The translations under genes and the position numbers were made by a program. Below the pieces are notes generated by a model. It saw only the letters and a program-made list of their open reading frames with translations, did not search any database and was not told where the DNA came from. Below, one piece after another: positions 1 to 9,470 of a DNA stretch of 64,000 nucleotides; position 1 is the first letter of the stretch, and each line of letters begins with the position of its first letter. The stretch comes from Muribaculaceae bacterium (GTDB lineage: Bacteria; Bacteroidota; Bacteroidia; Bacteroidales; Muribaculaceae): NCBI GenBank assembly GCA_017427945.1, contig JAFRRT010000012.1:186001-250000 (forward strand), in the 5' to 3' direction.

Positions 1-114
1 GTTGCCGTCGCCGTTCACGTCGCCCGCCTGATTTGTGGCAGGGGCAGCGGTACAAGGCATCATGGCCAGCAATGCCGCAAGCGATAGCAGCACGGTTTGA
101 AAAGACTTCTTCAT
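1..114 (-). CDS. Secreted dockerin-type repeat protein (N-terminal fragment)
   Basis: Only the first 38 codons are in the window; the gene continues past its left edge. The fragment begins with a signal peptide (MKKSFQTVLLSLAALLAMM, then a small-residue stretch with a Cys) and runs straight into GDVNGDGN. That is the start of an EF-hand-like dockerin type I repeat, the same wording (DVNGDGEVNISDVNAVID) as in the complete protein at 36283-36969. Dockerin repeats bind calcium and normally mediate protein-protein docking. Here the repeat sits immediately after the signal peptide rather than at the C-terminus, which is unusual, although more domains may follow outside the window. A minus-strand promoter at 157-164 fits this start. 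Confidence 0.7.
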   Translation of the reverse strand, partial: MKKSFQTVLLSLAALLAMMPCTAAPATNQAGDVNGDGN

Positions 115-156
115 GCAGTTAAGAGGTTTTCTTGGACGTTTTAATCTAATCGGGTA

Positions 157-164
157 CAAAAGTA
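157..164 (-). promoter_or_regulatory. Bacteroidota -7 promoter element for the dockerin protein
   Basis: Read on the minus strand this is TACTTTTG, matching the phylum consensus TAnnTTTG. It lies about 43 nt before the ATG at 114. No clear TTTG -33 element is visible at the expected distance. Confidence 0.5.
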
Positions 165-217
165 GGCAGAATTCCCCGATTGACGCGCCTGTCATATAAA
201 GAAAATGTGCATGGCAC

Positions 218-258
218 AAAAAAAACAAAAGTCCCGAGACGCCGAATTGTCAAGGGAC
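218..258 (-). terminator. Minus-strand hairpin with T-run, no visible parent gene
   Basis: On the minus strand GTCCC-tt-GAC pairs with GTC-tc-GGGAC around an 8-nt loop, and the hairpin is followed by TTTTGTTTTTTTT. It has the form of an intrinsic terminator, but no minus-strand gene lies to its right (prs, on the plus strand, starts at 540). It may end antisense transcription from the prs region or a small RNA. Confidence 0.4.
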
Positions 259-503
259 CTATATGTTCTGTGTCGCGTCATGCTTCATCAGCAGTTTGAC
301 ACAATGTTGAAGTGTTTTATTATTAAGAAAAAGTCAGTTTTTATCGTTTGAAGCTTTTATTCTTCAACTGAGTCGATATATTGACTAGCATTCCATCAAA
401 AAGTTTAACCACACGATAATATTTAACATTCGTTAAGAATTAAGCCTCTTCTTTTTTTGAAAAAAAATCAGGCCGAGATAGCCGATTTACCACATTAAAT
501 GAT
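259..503. other. Non-coding stretch upstream of prs
   Basis: AT-rich, with no credible reading frame on either strand. It holds a 6-bp hairpin (TTGAAG at 348-353 with CTTCAA at 362-367). It forms most of the 425-bp gap between the dockerin fragment and prs, and no minus-strand -7 element was found that would feed the hairpin at 218-258. Confidence 0.5.
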
Positions 504-511
504 TAATTTTG
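504..511 (+). promoter_or_regulatory. -7 promoter element of prs
   Basis: TAATTTTG fits TAnnTTTG and ends 28 nt before the prs ATG. The upstream region around 480-485 lacks an exact TTTG -33 element. Confidence 0.55.
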
Positions 512-539
512 CCGAAACAATTTTTATGGAAATTTCGCT

Positions 540-1475
540 ATGGCTGATTTGAAGATTTTCTCGGGCACGAACTCCCGATATGTTGCACAAAAGATTGCAG
601 CGGAACTGGGAACCGAACTTGGTAATGTCAATATCCTGCGTTTTGCAGATGGAGAGTTTGAGGTATGCTATGAAGAGCCCGTGCGCGGGGCAGAAGTGTA
701 TCTGGTACAATCCACATTCAACGCAAGTGAAAACCTCATGGAACTGCTGCTGATGGTGGATGCCGCCAAGCGCGCATCGGCCCACTCGGTAATCGCAGTC
801 ATCCCCTACTTCGGCTGGGCCCGACAGGACCGCAAGGACAAACCGCGTGTGTCAATCGCAGCCAAACTGGTCGCCAACCTCTTGATAGCAGCCGGCATCG
901 ACCGCCTGATCACGATGGACCTGCATGCCGACCAGATTCAAGGTTTCTTCGACATCCCTGTGGACCACCTCTATGCCTCAACGATGTTTGTTCCTGATAT
1001 TGCCAACCTCAACCTCGAGAATCTCGTCATCGCCTCACCCGATGTGGGCGGTGCCAAACGCGCGAACTCCTATGCTAAATACTTCAACGCGCCCCTCGTG
1101 CTGTGCCACAAGCAGCGCCTGCAGGCCAACGTGGTGGAGAGTATGACCATCATAGGTGACGTCACCGATAAAGATGTCATCCTCATTGACGACCTGGTGG
1201 ACACTGCCGGCACCATCTGCAAGGCAGCATCATTGATGAAAGAGAACGGAGCCCGCAGCGTGCGTGCTTACATCTCCCACGCCGTGATGAGTGACCCCGC
1301 CAGCGAGCGCGTGATGGAAAGTGGACTTGACGAGCTGGTCATCAGTGACAGCATCCCCTATGACACCGAACGCTGTCCCAAAGTGCGCGTGCTGAGTGTC
1401 GATAAACTGTTCGCCAGCACCATCAAGCACGTCAACAAGAAGGAATCCATCAGCGAGGTATTCCTCTTTAAATAA
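540..1475 (+). CDS. prs: Ribose-phosphate pyrophosphokinase (PRPP synthetase)
   Basis: Makes phosphoribosyl pyrophosphate from ribose 5-phosphate and ATP in the cytoplasm, feeding purine, pyrimidine, NAD, His and Trp synthesis. At 311 residues it has the usual class I length. Visible landmarks are the N-terminal KIFSGTNSRYVAQKIAAELG, the ATP-loop FGWARQDRKDKPR near residues 90-103, the metal-binding MDLHADQIQGFF, and the PRPP-binding loop DDLVDTAGT near 217-225. The ATG at 540 follows a good promoter, and a hairpin terminator follows the stop, so it is probably a single-gene transcript. Nothing looks truncated. Confidence 0.97.
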   Translation: MADLKIFSGTNSRYVAQKIAAELGTELGNVNILRFADGEFEVCYEEPVRGAEVYLVQSTFNASENLMELLLMVDAAKRASAHSVIAVIPYFGWARQDRKDKPRVSIAAKLVANLLIAAGIDRLITMDLHADQIQGFFDIPVDHLYASTMFVPDIANLNLENLVIASPDVGGAKRANSYAKYFNAPLVLCHKQRLQANVVESMTIIGDVTDKDVILIDDLVDTAGTICKAASLMKENGARSVRAYISHAVMSDPASERVMESGLDELVISDSIPYDTERCPKVRVLSVDKLFASTIKHVNKKESISEVFLFK

Positions 1476-1501
1476 ACACTCAAACCGAACAACCATATTT
1501 A

Positions 1502-1532
1502 GTGAGTGGCCGCCAAGGTCACTCACCTTTTT
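1502..1532 (+). terminator. Intrinsic terminator of prs
   Basis: A 10-bp stem (GTGAGTGGCC with GGTCACTCAC, one G-U pair), a 5-nt loop, then CTTTTT. It begins 27 nt after the prs stop codon. Confidence 0.85.
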
Positions 1533-1580
1533 ACATAATTACAAAAGTGCGGCATATTAATTATATTTAAACTTTTTTTA

Positions 1581-1611
1581 TTTGTTATTTACATTTTTTT
1601 GATTAATTTTG
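1581..1611 (+). promoter_or_regulatory. Promoter of the propeller/amidase pair
   Basis: TTTG at 1581-1584, a 19-nt spacer, then TAATTTTG at 1604-1611: both elements of the Bacteroidota consensus at the right spacing. The leader to the ATG at 1682 is about 65 nt. Confidence 0.75.
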
Positions 1612-1681
1612 CTGCATACTCAATGACCATTATTGAATTGTTTTATAACCGAATTGTTTAACTTAAAACCATTTAACCATC

Positions 1682-2578
1682 ATGATGAGAAAAGTTCTTT
1701 TCGCTTTGGCGTTAGGCTTCTCGATGAGTGCAATGGGTCAGGTACTGAATGTGACCTCGATTGAGAAGGTCAATCTGCCTGAACAGGCTGCTGTAGCGGC
1801 AATAAGCCCCCAGGGCGATTACCTGCTGCTGACCAGCGCCACCAACCAGGGCCTCACCAAGTTAGACCTGACAAGTGGCCAAACAACCGTGCTGAGCACT
1901 GCTGCCAGCGCCGGCCACAACGTGAAGATTTCGCCCGACGGCCAAACGGTCGTTTATCGCGAAGGCTCTTTCAACGACAAGCATCTGCGCTATTCATCGC
2001 TCAAGAGCGTGAACCTCGCCACCGGCGAGAGTCAAGTGCTGGTAAAACCCACACGCGACTTGCAGGGCTATGCCGTTGACGGCACCACTGCCGCCATCGT
2101 CACCAAGGGCAAATACAGCAAGAAGGCCATCGGAACGGCTAAGGCCGAGAAGGTGCCCGTGCTGTCGGTCAACAAGGGCCAGCTGATGATTACGCTGAAC
2201 GGCAAGACCCGCCAGTTGTCACCCAACGGCACCCAGTTCAGCTACATGTGGGCATCGATCTCGCCCGACGGCACCAAGGTGCTGTTCTATCAGGCTGCTC
2301 ACGGCACCTACGTTTGCGACCTTGACGGCAGCAACGTGCGCAAGGTGGGCAAGATGCGTGCTCCCGTATGGTATGACGACAATACCGTTGTGGGCATGAT
2401 GGACCTTGACGACGGCGAGTTCATCTACGCCTCGACCATTGTAGCCGCCACGCTCGACGGCACGATCCAGACGCTTACCGACGATGCCACCATCGCCATG
2501 TATCCGCATGCCATTGACGGCAAGATAGCTTTCAGCACTCCCGCCGGTGAGGCTTACATTATTAACGTTACCAAATGA
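1682..2578 (+). CDS. Secreted TolB/WD40-like beta-propeller protein
   Basis: A 298-residue exported protein with a signal peptide (MMRKVLFALALGFSMSAMGQ). The body contains repeated blade motifs of the PD40/TolB type: ISPQGDYLLLTS near 36, ISPDGQTVVYRE near 83 and ISPDGTKVLFYQ near 195. Such propellers are usually periplasmic or surface binding scaffolds; no catalytic motif is visible. Its stop codon overlaps the start of the next gene (ATGA), so the two are translationally coupled and the products likely act together. An ATG at 1685 is an equally good start. Specific ligand or partner unknown. Confidence 0.75.
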   Translation: MMRKVLFALALGFSMSAMGQVLNVTSIEKVNLPEQAAVAAISPQGDYLLLTSATNQGLTKLDLTSGQTTVLSTAASAGHNVKISPDGQTVVYREGSFNDKHLRYSSLKSVNLATGESQVLVKPTRDLQGYAVDGTTAAIVTKGKYSKKAIGTAKAEKVPVLSVNKGQLMITLNGKTRQLSPNGTQFSYMWASISPDGTKVLFYQAAHGTYVCDLDGSNVRKVGKMRAPVWYDDNTVVGMMDLDDGEFIYASTIVAATLDGTIQTLTDDATIAMYPHAIDGKIAFSTPAGEAYIINVTK

Positions 2579-5500
2579 TGACCGCTATGAAAAAGATATT
2601 ATTACTTGCCGTAGCCGCCATCATGGCAATCGGCGCAATGCAGGCTAAGACAGCCGATGAATTACGTATTTATCTGAATCCCGGCCACGGTAGCTGGGGT
2701 CCCAATGACCGCCCCATGGCTACCATCCCCTATCCGATGCTGGCCGAGACGGGCCGTCCCGATACCAACGGTTTCTATGAGTCGAACACCAACCTGTGGA
2801 AATCCATCGAGACCTACCACGCCCTCATCAAGATGGGTGTGAAAGCCGAGAACATCACCCTGTCGAGGTGGTACAACGGCCCGTACCCCTATGTGGCCGG
2901 TGCTCCCGATGCCGAAATTTACAACCGCCCGTTGTCTGAGATTTGCGAGGAGGTTGAAATCGGTAACTATGACATGTTCCTGTCGCACCACTCCAACGCC
3001 GCTACCGAGGGCACATCAACCAACTACCCGCTGATGCTGTATCGCGGCAATGATGGAGAAGGCGGTGACTTTGCTCCCAGCAGCCGCGCCATGGCATCGA
3101 CCTGCTGGCCGCTGTTCTACACCAACCAGATTGACCCGATGACCCACTATGGTCCCACGAGTCCCAACATCCGCGGCGACATCAGTTTCTACGGTAGCTC
3201 CTCGACCCGTGTCGATCCCAATACCGGCATTGCTTATACCGGCTATCTGGGCGTATTGAAGCATGGCGCTCCTGGCTTCCTGGTTGAGGGTTACTTCCAC
3301 ACCTATCAGCCCGCACGCCACCGTGCACTGAACAAGGATTATTGCCACCAGGAAGGTATCCGCATCGCCCGCGGTATCGGTGAATACTTCGGCTTGACGC
3401 CTTATAACAAGGGTTACATCATGGGTAGTGTGAAGGACATCCACAACCACCTGATCCACAACCTGTACAAGTATAATGCAGGTACGATAGACCAGTGGGC
3501 TCCCATCGATGAAGCCGTTGTTACCCTGTACAAGAACGGTACAGCCGTGGCAACCTACACCACCGACACCTTGAAGAACGGTGTCTTTGTATTTGAGAAC
3601 CTGGAGCCCGGCACCTACAAGATTGACGTTCAGGCCGAAGGTTACAAGGCTCTGGGCGACTATACCGCCGCCACCGTTGACAGCGAATGGAAAGACCTCG
3701 TTACCGCAGCAACCGGCGACCTCGTTGTCGAAGCCAACAAGACGACCTATGCAGTGCCCCTGCTCGAAGCCGAGGATTACGAGGCTCCCGAAAACCTGTA
3801 TGAGAACTATCCCGAGCCTGAGTTGCCCGCTTACGTGAGCGCACCCGAGAAGCTCGACCTGACACGTGACGAAGGCACCGAATATGACCTTGACGGTACC
3901 ATCAAGCGCATGCTCGTGCGTGGCGACAGCACCATCGTGCTGACCAATGCCGAGGACGGCACGCCCCACGTTTACCTGATCAACAACGTTGACAAGGTAA
4001 TTGTGAAGGAACTCAGCATCAATGGCATCGCAGACGCTGAGCCCAACAATGCCGGCTTCTACAGCCGCCTCGCTGATATCTGCTTCACTGCCGATGACCA
4101 GCTCGTTGGTATGAACAGCGTGATGACCCAGTACGGCGACGGTCAGGTTGATGAAGGCTACACCCGTGGCACTTTGCGCCTGTTCAAGTGGGCCGACTTT
4201 GACAGCGATCCCATTGAATGGGTGAACACCCAAAGCTCGGCTAACTTCTATCGTTATCGTCCGCAGAGGCTGGTTATTGACGGTGGCGCCGATGAGTGCA
4301 CCGTGACCATCGTGGGAACCAACGCCAGCAGCTCCGTTGGCGGTATGAGGTTCCTTAAACTCGGCATTGCCAACAACTCAATCAACAGCACTGTTTACAC
4401 CGAGAAGACCATAAGCGCAGTCAGCAACTTCACCTATCCCAAGGTTGGTGAGCCCGTGCTGACATTGTCACCGCGCAGCGATGATAACGTTGTGCTCGAC
4501 GGTCCCATCACCCTGCCGTTTGAGATTGCCACTGCCAAGACCAACGGTACTGACAGTGAGGTGGTTGGTCGCTTCGAGAGCGAAGACGACGATACCCTTG
4601 CAGTGGGTATATCCTTCTTCAAGTATGCTCAGCGCCAGTATATGGTAACGCCTTACATGGCCGAGACTGCCGTAGGTGGTATCAAGCTTTATGACATCAC
4701 CGCAGGTATGGATCAGGCAGCTCTTGTAGCTACCACCAACACCGACCTCGCACCTCTGCCTTGCGAGTTCATGTCGACTGGTGCAGCCGTCAAGGGTGAG
4801 GACATCAACCTGTACCTGATGCAAGACAACAAGATCACCAAGTGGCAGGCTCTTGCCAACGCACAGCCCGCAGTTACCGGTATCTATGCTTATGGTCTGA
4901 GTGCCACTGACAAGAATGACTCATTCATCTTCAACTTCAATGCCAACAACGATGCCCAGTATGCTTACATCACCTTCTATGATGAAGAGGGTAATGAGCT
5001 GGGTACATGTGTAGTTCCTGAAGTTACCGAGGGTGCTAACAGCATCGAACTGCAGAACAGCGAGATTCCCGTACTGCCCGGTGAGAACTTCACCTGGTCG
5101 GTAACTCTTGAGGGTGAGAACATCACCACCATCAGGCGTATCAACCCGATTGGCCAGACCTACGGCGGCCAGTTGTTCGTGGCTGTTGACAAGTCACCGT
5201 GCAGTCCCAGGATGGGTACCATCTATGCAGGTAACCGTGTCGCCAACAACGATCCCAACAACGGTGTTTATCTGTATGACGCCAACGGTGTTCGCGTGAG
5301 CGACCAGGTTTACAACGGTAACCGCACATGGCGTAGCAACTACCGCATGGGCATTGACAGCCAGGGTAAGCTCTACGTTCCCGATTGGGGCGATCCCACC
5401 TCGGGTGTATTCATCGCCGATCCTGAGGACCTCGAAGGCACCTGGACCACGTTCTTCATTGGAGAGCGCAACGGTGACGGTCTGATTTCGAACAATGGTG

Positions 5501-6297
5501 TGGCTGTCGGCTCATCAACGCCTGGCGTAGGCATCGGCGGCAAGGGCGCTGACACCAAGCTGTATGTATATCTTGAGGACTTTGGCAACGGTGTGGGTGT
5601 TTACAACATCGGCCAGCCCGACGGCAGCATTGTCGATACCTGGGACACCGCTCCCAACCAGTACTTTGACATTGGCGCATGGCAGCTCAACACCAACGGT
5701 AACGTTGTGGCCGATCCTCAAGGTCATGGTGTATGGGTAGCACAGTACCGCAGCGCAGGCAACAACGCAGCAGGTGTTCCCTCGCTCATGTTTGTTGACA
5801 ATGACGGCAACGTGACCTTCAACTCAGGTCGTGCACCCTACAACGAGATGCTCAACGGTAGCGACCGTGCCGGCTTCGCAGTGAGTGAGGCCTCCGACCT
5901 GCTCGTCATCAACGACGGTAGCGGCTACCTCCAGTTCTTCGACCTGACCTGGGACGGCAATACGCCCGACATCACTCCCAAGTACTCGTACAAGACTGGC
6001 CAGGGTGTTATCTTCCAGATGGCATTTGACTATGCAGGCAACCTGGTTTGCGCCGGTGGCAACATCGGAGTATACTCACTGCCCATCGGCGAGAACATCC
6101 ACACGACTCCCGCTTGTGGCGGCATGCAGATGCCCAAGCCCTCTGGTATCACCGAGACCAACGTCAACAAGACCGTTGTCAGCGAGCGTTACTATGACAT
6201 CCGCGGTATTGAGTACAGTCAGCCTGTTGAGGGCGTGAACATCATTGTTCGCACCTACAGCGACGGCTCAACACAGAGCGTGAAGGTCATCAAGTAA
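2575..6297 (+). CDS. Large secreted Amidase_3 / beta-propeller protein with C-terminal sorting tail
   Basis: 1240 residues, exported (MKKILLLAVAAIMAIGAMQA from an internal ATG at 2587, which may be the true start). The first 270 residues resemble zinc N-acetylmuramoyl-L-alanine amidases (Amidase_3): NPGHG near 35-39, HHSNA near 138-142 and VEGYFHTY around E238 supply the expected metal and catalytic His/Glu residues. A carboxypeptidase-regulatory-like beta-sandwich follows (GSVKDIHNHLI... to about 375), then a long region rich in propeller-like and Asx/Gly repeats. The C-terminus, RYYDIRGIEYSQPVEGVNII followed by a KVIK end, looks like a type IX secretion sorting domain. It overlaps the preceding propeller gene by 4 nt. 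Substrate could be peptidoglycan; the fold assignment is good, the activity inferred. Confidence 0.8.
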   Translation: MMTAMKKILLLAVAAIMAIGAMQAKTADELRIYLNPGHGSWGPNDRPMATIPYPMLAETGRPDTNGFYESNTNLWKSIETYHALIKMGVKAENITLSRWYNGPYPYVAGAPDAEIYNRPLSEICEEVEIGNYDMFLSHHSNAATEGTSTNYPLMLYRGNDGEGGDFAPSSRAMASTCWPLFYTNQIDPMTHYGPTSPNIRGDISFYGSSSTRVDPNTGIAYTGYLGVLKHGAPGFLVEGYFHTYQPARHRALNKDYCHQEGIRIARGIGEYFGLTPYNKGYIMGSVKDIHNHLIHNLYKYNAGTIDQWAPIDEAVVTLYKNGTAVATYTTDTLKNGVFVFENLEPGTYKIDVQAEGYKALGDYTAATVDSEWKDLVTAATGDLVVEANKTTYAVPLLEAEDYEAPENLYENYPEPELPAYVSAPEKLDLTRDEGTEYDLDGTIKRMLVRGDSTIVLTNAEDGTPHVYLINNVDKVIVKELSINGIADAEPNNAGFYSRLADICFTADDQLVGMNSVMTQYGDGQVDEGYTRGTLRLFKWADFDSDPIEWVNTQSSANFYRYRPQRLVIDGGADECTVTIVGTNASSSVGGMRFLKLGIANNSINSTVYTEKTISAVSNFTYPKVGEPVLTLSPRSDDNVVLDGPITLPFEIATAKTNGTDSEVVGRFESEDDDTLAVGISFFKYAQRQYMVTPYMAETAVGGIKLYDITAGMDQAALVATTNTDLAPLPCEFMSTGAAVKGEDINLYLMQDNKITKWQALANAQPAVTGIYAYGLSATDKNDSFIFNFNANNDAQYAYITFYDEEGNELGTCVVPEVTEGANSIELQNSEIPVLPGENFTWSVTLEGENITTIRRINPIGQTYGGQLFVAVDKSPCSPRMGTIYAGNRVANNDPNNGVYLYDANGVRVSDQVYNGNRTWRSNYRMGIDSQGKLYVPDWGDPTSGVFIADPEDLEGTWTTFFIGERNGDGLISNNGVAVGSSTPGVGIGGKGADTKLYVYLEDFGNGVGVYNIGQPDGSIVDTWDTAPNQYFDIGAWQLNTNGNVVADPQGHGVWVAQYRSAGNNAAGVPSLMFVDNDGNVTFNSGRAPYNEMLNGSDRAGFAVSEASDLLVINDGSGYLQFFDLTWDGNTPDITPKYSYKTGQGVIFQMAFDYAGNLVCAGGNIGVYSLPIGENIHTTPACGGMQMPKPSGITETNVNKTVVSERYYDIRGIEYSQPVEGVNIIVRTYSDGSTQSVKVIK

Positions 6298-6325
6298 TCG
6301 ACCTGAGCAACATCCCTTAACAACG

Positions 6326-6354
6326 CAAGCGGTGCCCGCATCGGGTGCCGCTTG
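6326..6354 (+). terminator. Hairpin terminator after the amidase gene
   Basis: A 13-bp stem (CAAGCGGTGCCCG with CGGGTGCCGCTTG, two G-U pairs) and a 3-nt loop, 28 nt after the stop. The T-tract is weak (TTGTTGTAT). Confidence 0.7.
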
Positions 6355-6461
6355 TTGTATAATATACTGTCGTTCAGTAGGGTTTCCTTATCAATAATCC
6401 ATATTTCCCGCTCGGGTTCATTTTAGATGGATGAAAGGGTCGCCATGTCGAAGTTTTTATG

Positions 6462-6469
6462 TAATTTTG
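6462..6469 (+). promoter_or_regulatory. -7 promoter element of lon
   Basis: TAATTTTG, 43 nt before the lon ATG. No exact TTTG -33 element is present, which would suit a promoter that needs an activator. Confidence 0.6.
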
Positions 6470-6478
6470 CAGCCCGAT

Positions 6479-6496
6479 TTGTCCCAGTTGGGACAA
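6479..6496. promoter_or_regulatory. 18-bp palindrome in the lon leader, probable operator
   Basis: TTGTCCCAGTTGGGACAA: two perfect 8-bp half sites around a 2-nt centre, starting 10 nt after the -7 box and ending 16 nt before the start codon. The position suits a repressor-binding site or a short RNA hairpin near the ribosome binding region. It does not match CIRCE (the HrcA site). Confidence 0.55.
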
Positions 6497-6512
6497 TTGA
6501 CATTACACAGAC

Positions 6513-8957
6513 ATGATAGATTTATTTGATAATATAGACAATGAAATGAACGATGGCGGTGCCCGCGTCCTCCCCATCATCACCGAGATTCACGAGGTGG
6601 CTGACAATACCGACATCCACGACAATAAGGCTGACGACATACCCATCTTGCCGTTGCGCAATATGGTGTTGTTCCCCTCGATGACCATGCCCGTTTCGGT
6701 GGGTCGCGAGAAATCCCTGAAACTTATCAAGGAGGCCGAGGAGAGCCACTGCTCGATAGCCGTTATCTGCCAGTATGACAGCCACGTCGATGACCCGATG
6801 GAGCGCGACCTGTACCGCTTCGGCACCATTGCCAACATCATCAAGGTGCTGGAATTGCCCGACGGCTCGACCAATGTCATCCTGCAGGGACGTTCGGCAT
6901 GCCAGTTAGGTCAGGTGACAAGCATCACGCCCTACTTGCGCGGCTCGGTCACCCTCGTTGAGGAGAAACTGCCGCTGGCCGGTGACAAGGAGTTTGAGAT
7001 GCTGATGCAGTCGATTGCCGAAATCACGCTGCGCATGTTGCGCAACATGGGTAACAACGGCCGTGACCTGGCATTCGCGATGAAGAACATCGACAATCCC
7101 ATGTATCTGATGAACTTCCTAGCGACCAACATCGCGTTTGACCCTGATCAAAAGCAACACATGCTGGAGGAGCGTGATGTAAAGAAACGCGGCTACCTGC
7201 TTTACCAACTGCTCACCCGTGAGGAGCAACTGGTAGAGATTAAAGCCAACATCCAGGAGCGCACCCGCGAAGACCTGTCTCAACAGCAGCGCGAGCATTT
7301 CCTGCAGCAGCAAATACGCACCATTCAAGAGGAGTTGGGAACCGACTTTGACGATGTTGATGACCTGCGTGAGCGTGCCAGCGCCATCAAATGGAGCGAC
7401 GCCGTACAGAAGCACTTTGAGAAAGAATTGCGCAAGCTGGAACGCCTCAATCCGCAGTCACCGGACTACTCAGTCCAGTATGCTTACCTCGACACGATGC
7501 TTAATCTGCCCTGGGACAACTGCACCGAGGACAACTTTGACCTGAAGAACGTTGAAGACAAGCTCAACAGTGACCACTACGGACTGGAAAAGGTTAAAGA
7601 CCGCATTCTGGAGCACCTGGCAGTGCTGAAACTGCGCGGAGACCTCAAGGCTCCCATCCTGTGCCTCTACGGCCCTCCCGGTGTGGGCAAGACATCACTG
7701 GGCAAGTCGGTCGCCGACGCTCTGAACCGCGAGTATGAACGCATCTCGCTGGGTGGCCTGCATGACGAAGCCGAAATTCGCGGCCACCGCCGCACCTATA
7801 TCGGTGCCATGCCCGGCCGTATCATTGCAGCCCTGGCTAAATGCGGCAGCAACAATCCCGTCATCGTCCTCGACGAGGTGGACAAGGTGGGACAGGACTT
7901 CAAGGGTGACCCGTCGTCGGCGTTGCTCGAAGTGCTTGACCCGGAACAGAACGGACACTTCCACGACAATTACCTGGATGTGGACTATGACCTGTCCAAG
8001 ATTCTGTTCATCGCCACAGCCAACAGTCTTGCAACAGTGAGCCGTCCCCTGCTCGACCGCATGGAGGTCATCGAAATCAACGGCTACATCCCCGAGGAAA
8101 AGCTGGAGATTGCCAAGCGCCACCTCATTCCCAAAGAGCTGGATAACAACGGTTTCAAGAAGAACGAAATCAAGTTCGGCAAACAGACCATCCTCAAGAT
8201 CATCGACGACTATACCCGCGAATCGGGCGTGCGCCAGCTGGAGAAGAAAATCGCCACCGTCTTGCGTCGAGTGGCACGCCACAAAGCAAGCGGCGACGCT
8301 TATCCCACGAGCATCAAAGTGGAAGACCTCAAGGAATATCTGGGCGCTCCCGATTACAGCCGCGACAAGTATGAAGGCAATGAGTTTGCAGGTGTTGTGA
8401 CCGGCCTTGCCTGGACCGCAGTGGGCGGGGAGATCCTGTTCGTGGAATCGTCGCTGGCACGCGGCAAAGGTGAGAAACTCACATTGACTGGAAACCTGGG
8501 CGACGTGATGAAGGAGTCGGCAATCATCGCGCTGCAATACCTGCGTTCACACTGCTCCCTGTTCAACATAGACCCCGAGCTGTTCGACAAGTACAACGTG
8601 CACATTCATGTGCCCGAGGGCGCCATTCCCAAGGACGGCCCGTCGGCTGGTGTGACGATGGTGACCTCGCTTGCCTCATCGTTCACCCAACGCCGTGTCA
8701 AGGACCACTTGGCAATGACTGGCGAAATCACCCTGCGCGGCAAGGTATTGCCCGTAGGCGGTATCAAAGAGAAAATCCTCGCCGCCAAACGTGCAGGCAT
8801 CAAGGATATCATCCTGTGCAAGGACAACCGCAAGGACATCGAGGAAATCAACGAAATGTACCTCAAGGGCCTGACGTTCCACTACGTCAACTCCATCAAG
8901 GAAGTGCTTGACATCGCTTTGCTTCCTGAGAAAGTGAAGGATGCCATCGAGCTTTGA
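6513..8957 (+). CDS. lon: ATP-dependent Lon protease
   Basis: An 814-residue cytoplasmic AAA+ serine protease that degrades misfolded and regulatory proteins. Domain order is the LonA substrate-binding domain ([20 protein letters not shown] from about residue 44), a helical middle, Walker [10 protein letters not shown] near 387, Walker [10 protein letters not shown], then the protease domain. The catalytic dyad is visible as S711 in DGPSAG and K752 in GGIKEK. The roughly 40-residue N-terminal extension before the LonA domain is acidic and not obviously conserved. The gene stands alone, and its leader carries an 18-bp palindrome that may tie it to a stress regulator. Confidence 0.97.
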   Translation: MIDLFDNIDNEMNDGGARVLPIITEIHEVADNTDIHDNKADDIPILPLRNMVLFPSMTMPVSVGREKSLKLIKEAEESHCSIAVICQYDSHVDDPMERDLYRFGTIANIIKVLELPDGSTNVILQGRSACQLGQVTSITPYLRGSVTLVEEKLPLAGDKEFEMLMQSIAEITLRMLRNMGNNGRDLAFAMKNIDNPMYLMNFLATNIAFDPDQKQHMLEERDVKKRGYLLYQLLTREEQLVEIKANIQERTREDLSQQQREHFLQQQIRTIQEELGTDFDDVDDLRERASAIKWSDAVQKHFEKELRKLERLNPQSPDYSVQYAYLDTMLNLPWDNCTEDNFDLKNVEDKLNSDHYGLEKVKDRILEHLAVLKLRGDLKAPILCLYGPPGVGKTSLGKSVADALNREYERISLGGLHDEAEIRGHRRTYIGAMPGRIIAALAKCGSNNPVIVLDEVDKVGQDFKGDPSSALLEVLDPEQNGHFHDNYLDVDYDLSKILFIATANSLATVSRPLLDRMEVIEINGYIPEEKLEIAKRHLIPKELDNNGFKKNEIKFGKQTILKIIDDYTRESGVRQLEKKIATVLRRVARHKASGDAYPTSIKVEDLKEYLGAPDYSRDKYEGNEFAGVVTGLAWTAVGGEILFVESSLARGKGEKLTLTGNLGDVMKESAIIALQYLRSHCSLFNIDPELFDKYNVHIHVPEGAIPKDGPSAGVTMVTSLASSFTQRRVKDHLAMTGEITLRGKVLPVGGIKEKILAAKRAGIKDIILCKDNRKDIEEINEMYLKGLTFHYVNSIKEVLDIALLPEKVKDAIEL

Positions 8958-9029
8958 TGTATTGCCTACCGGAAAACAATTCAGCACCGACATTAACCAT
9001 AAAAAACGGTCATTTTTTTGAGACAAAGG

Positions 9030-9058
9030 TTGATTTTGACAAAAAAGCATTACTTTTG
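9030..9058 (+). promoter_or_regulatory. Promoter of the 124-aa hypothetical gene
   Basis: TTG at 9030-9032, an 18-nt spacer, TACTTTTG at 9051-9058. It ends 34 nt before the ATG at 9093. Confidence 0.65.
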
Positions 9059-9092
9059 CGATATCTAAATGACCACATGACATCAACAAGAT

Positions 9093-9467
9093 ATGGACAA
9101 CGCGACTAAGAAAATGCTGGAAGACGACTCTAACGGGTTGTTGACATATGAATACATCGCCAATAACATGGGCAATATCGACGAGGAGCTGCCCGAGCTG
9201 GTTGATAACATGATATTGAAGGACCGCACGGGGCAGTTTGTGGTGAGCACTGCTCGCTACCTCAACGCCATCGACCGCGAGAAGTATGCAGCAAGCATTG
9301 ACATGCTTGTGAAAGCGGCCATCGCCAAAGACCGCGACCATGTGTATCTTGCCTATCTCGCGTCATCGCTATGGGGTACCGACTACAAGGAACATGCCGC
9401 AGAGCTCAGCTCTAAAGACGACAACTTCCGCCGCATCTACAAGCGGCTCTACCCCGTTGGGATTTAA
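9093..9467 (+). CDS. Small conserved-looking cytoplasmic protein, function unknown
   Basis: 124 residues (MDNATKKMLEDDSNGLLTYE...), with no signal peptide, no membrane segment and no motif I recognise. It is acidic at the N-terminus, predicted mainly helical, with aromatic residues spread through the C-terminal half (LAYLASSLWGTDY). A clean promoter before it and an intrinsic terminator after it show it is its own transcript, so it is very likely a real gene. Neighbours (lon, cyclophilin) hint at protein quality control but that is only proximity. Confidence 0.7.
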   Translation: MDNATKKMLEDDSNGLLTYEYIANNMGNIDEELPELVDNMILKDRTGQFVVSTARYLNAIDREKYAASIDMLVKAAIAKDRDHVYLAYLASSLWGTDYKEHAAELSSKDDNFRRIYKRLYPVGI

Positions 9468-9470
9468 GTT

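Noticed and set aside
3016-4233. 405-codon open frame on the minus strand inside the amidase gene
   Set aside because: It is a shadow of the plus-strand gene: low-complexity Val/Gly/His-rich text, no domain, no promoter. Similar antisense frames inside lon (7695-8537), the cyclophilin (9556-10407), DUF349 (10542-11501) and preA-region genes were rejected for the same reason.
6479-6496. Palindrome before lon as a CIRCE/HrcA site
   Set aside because: CIRCE is TTAGCACTC-N9-GAGTGCTAA; neither half site nor spacing matches.
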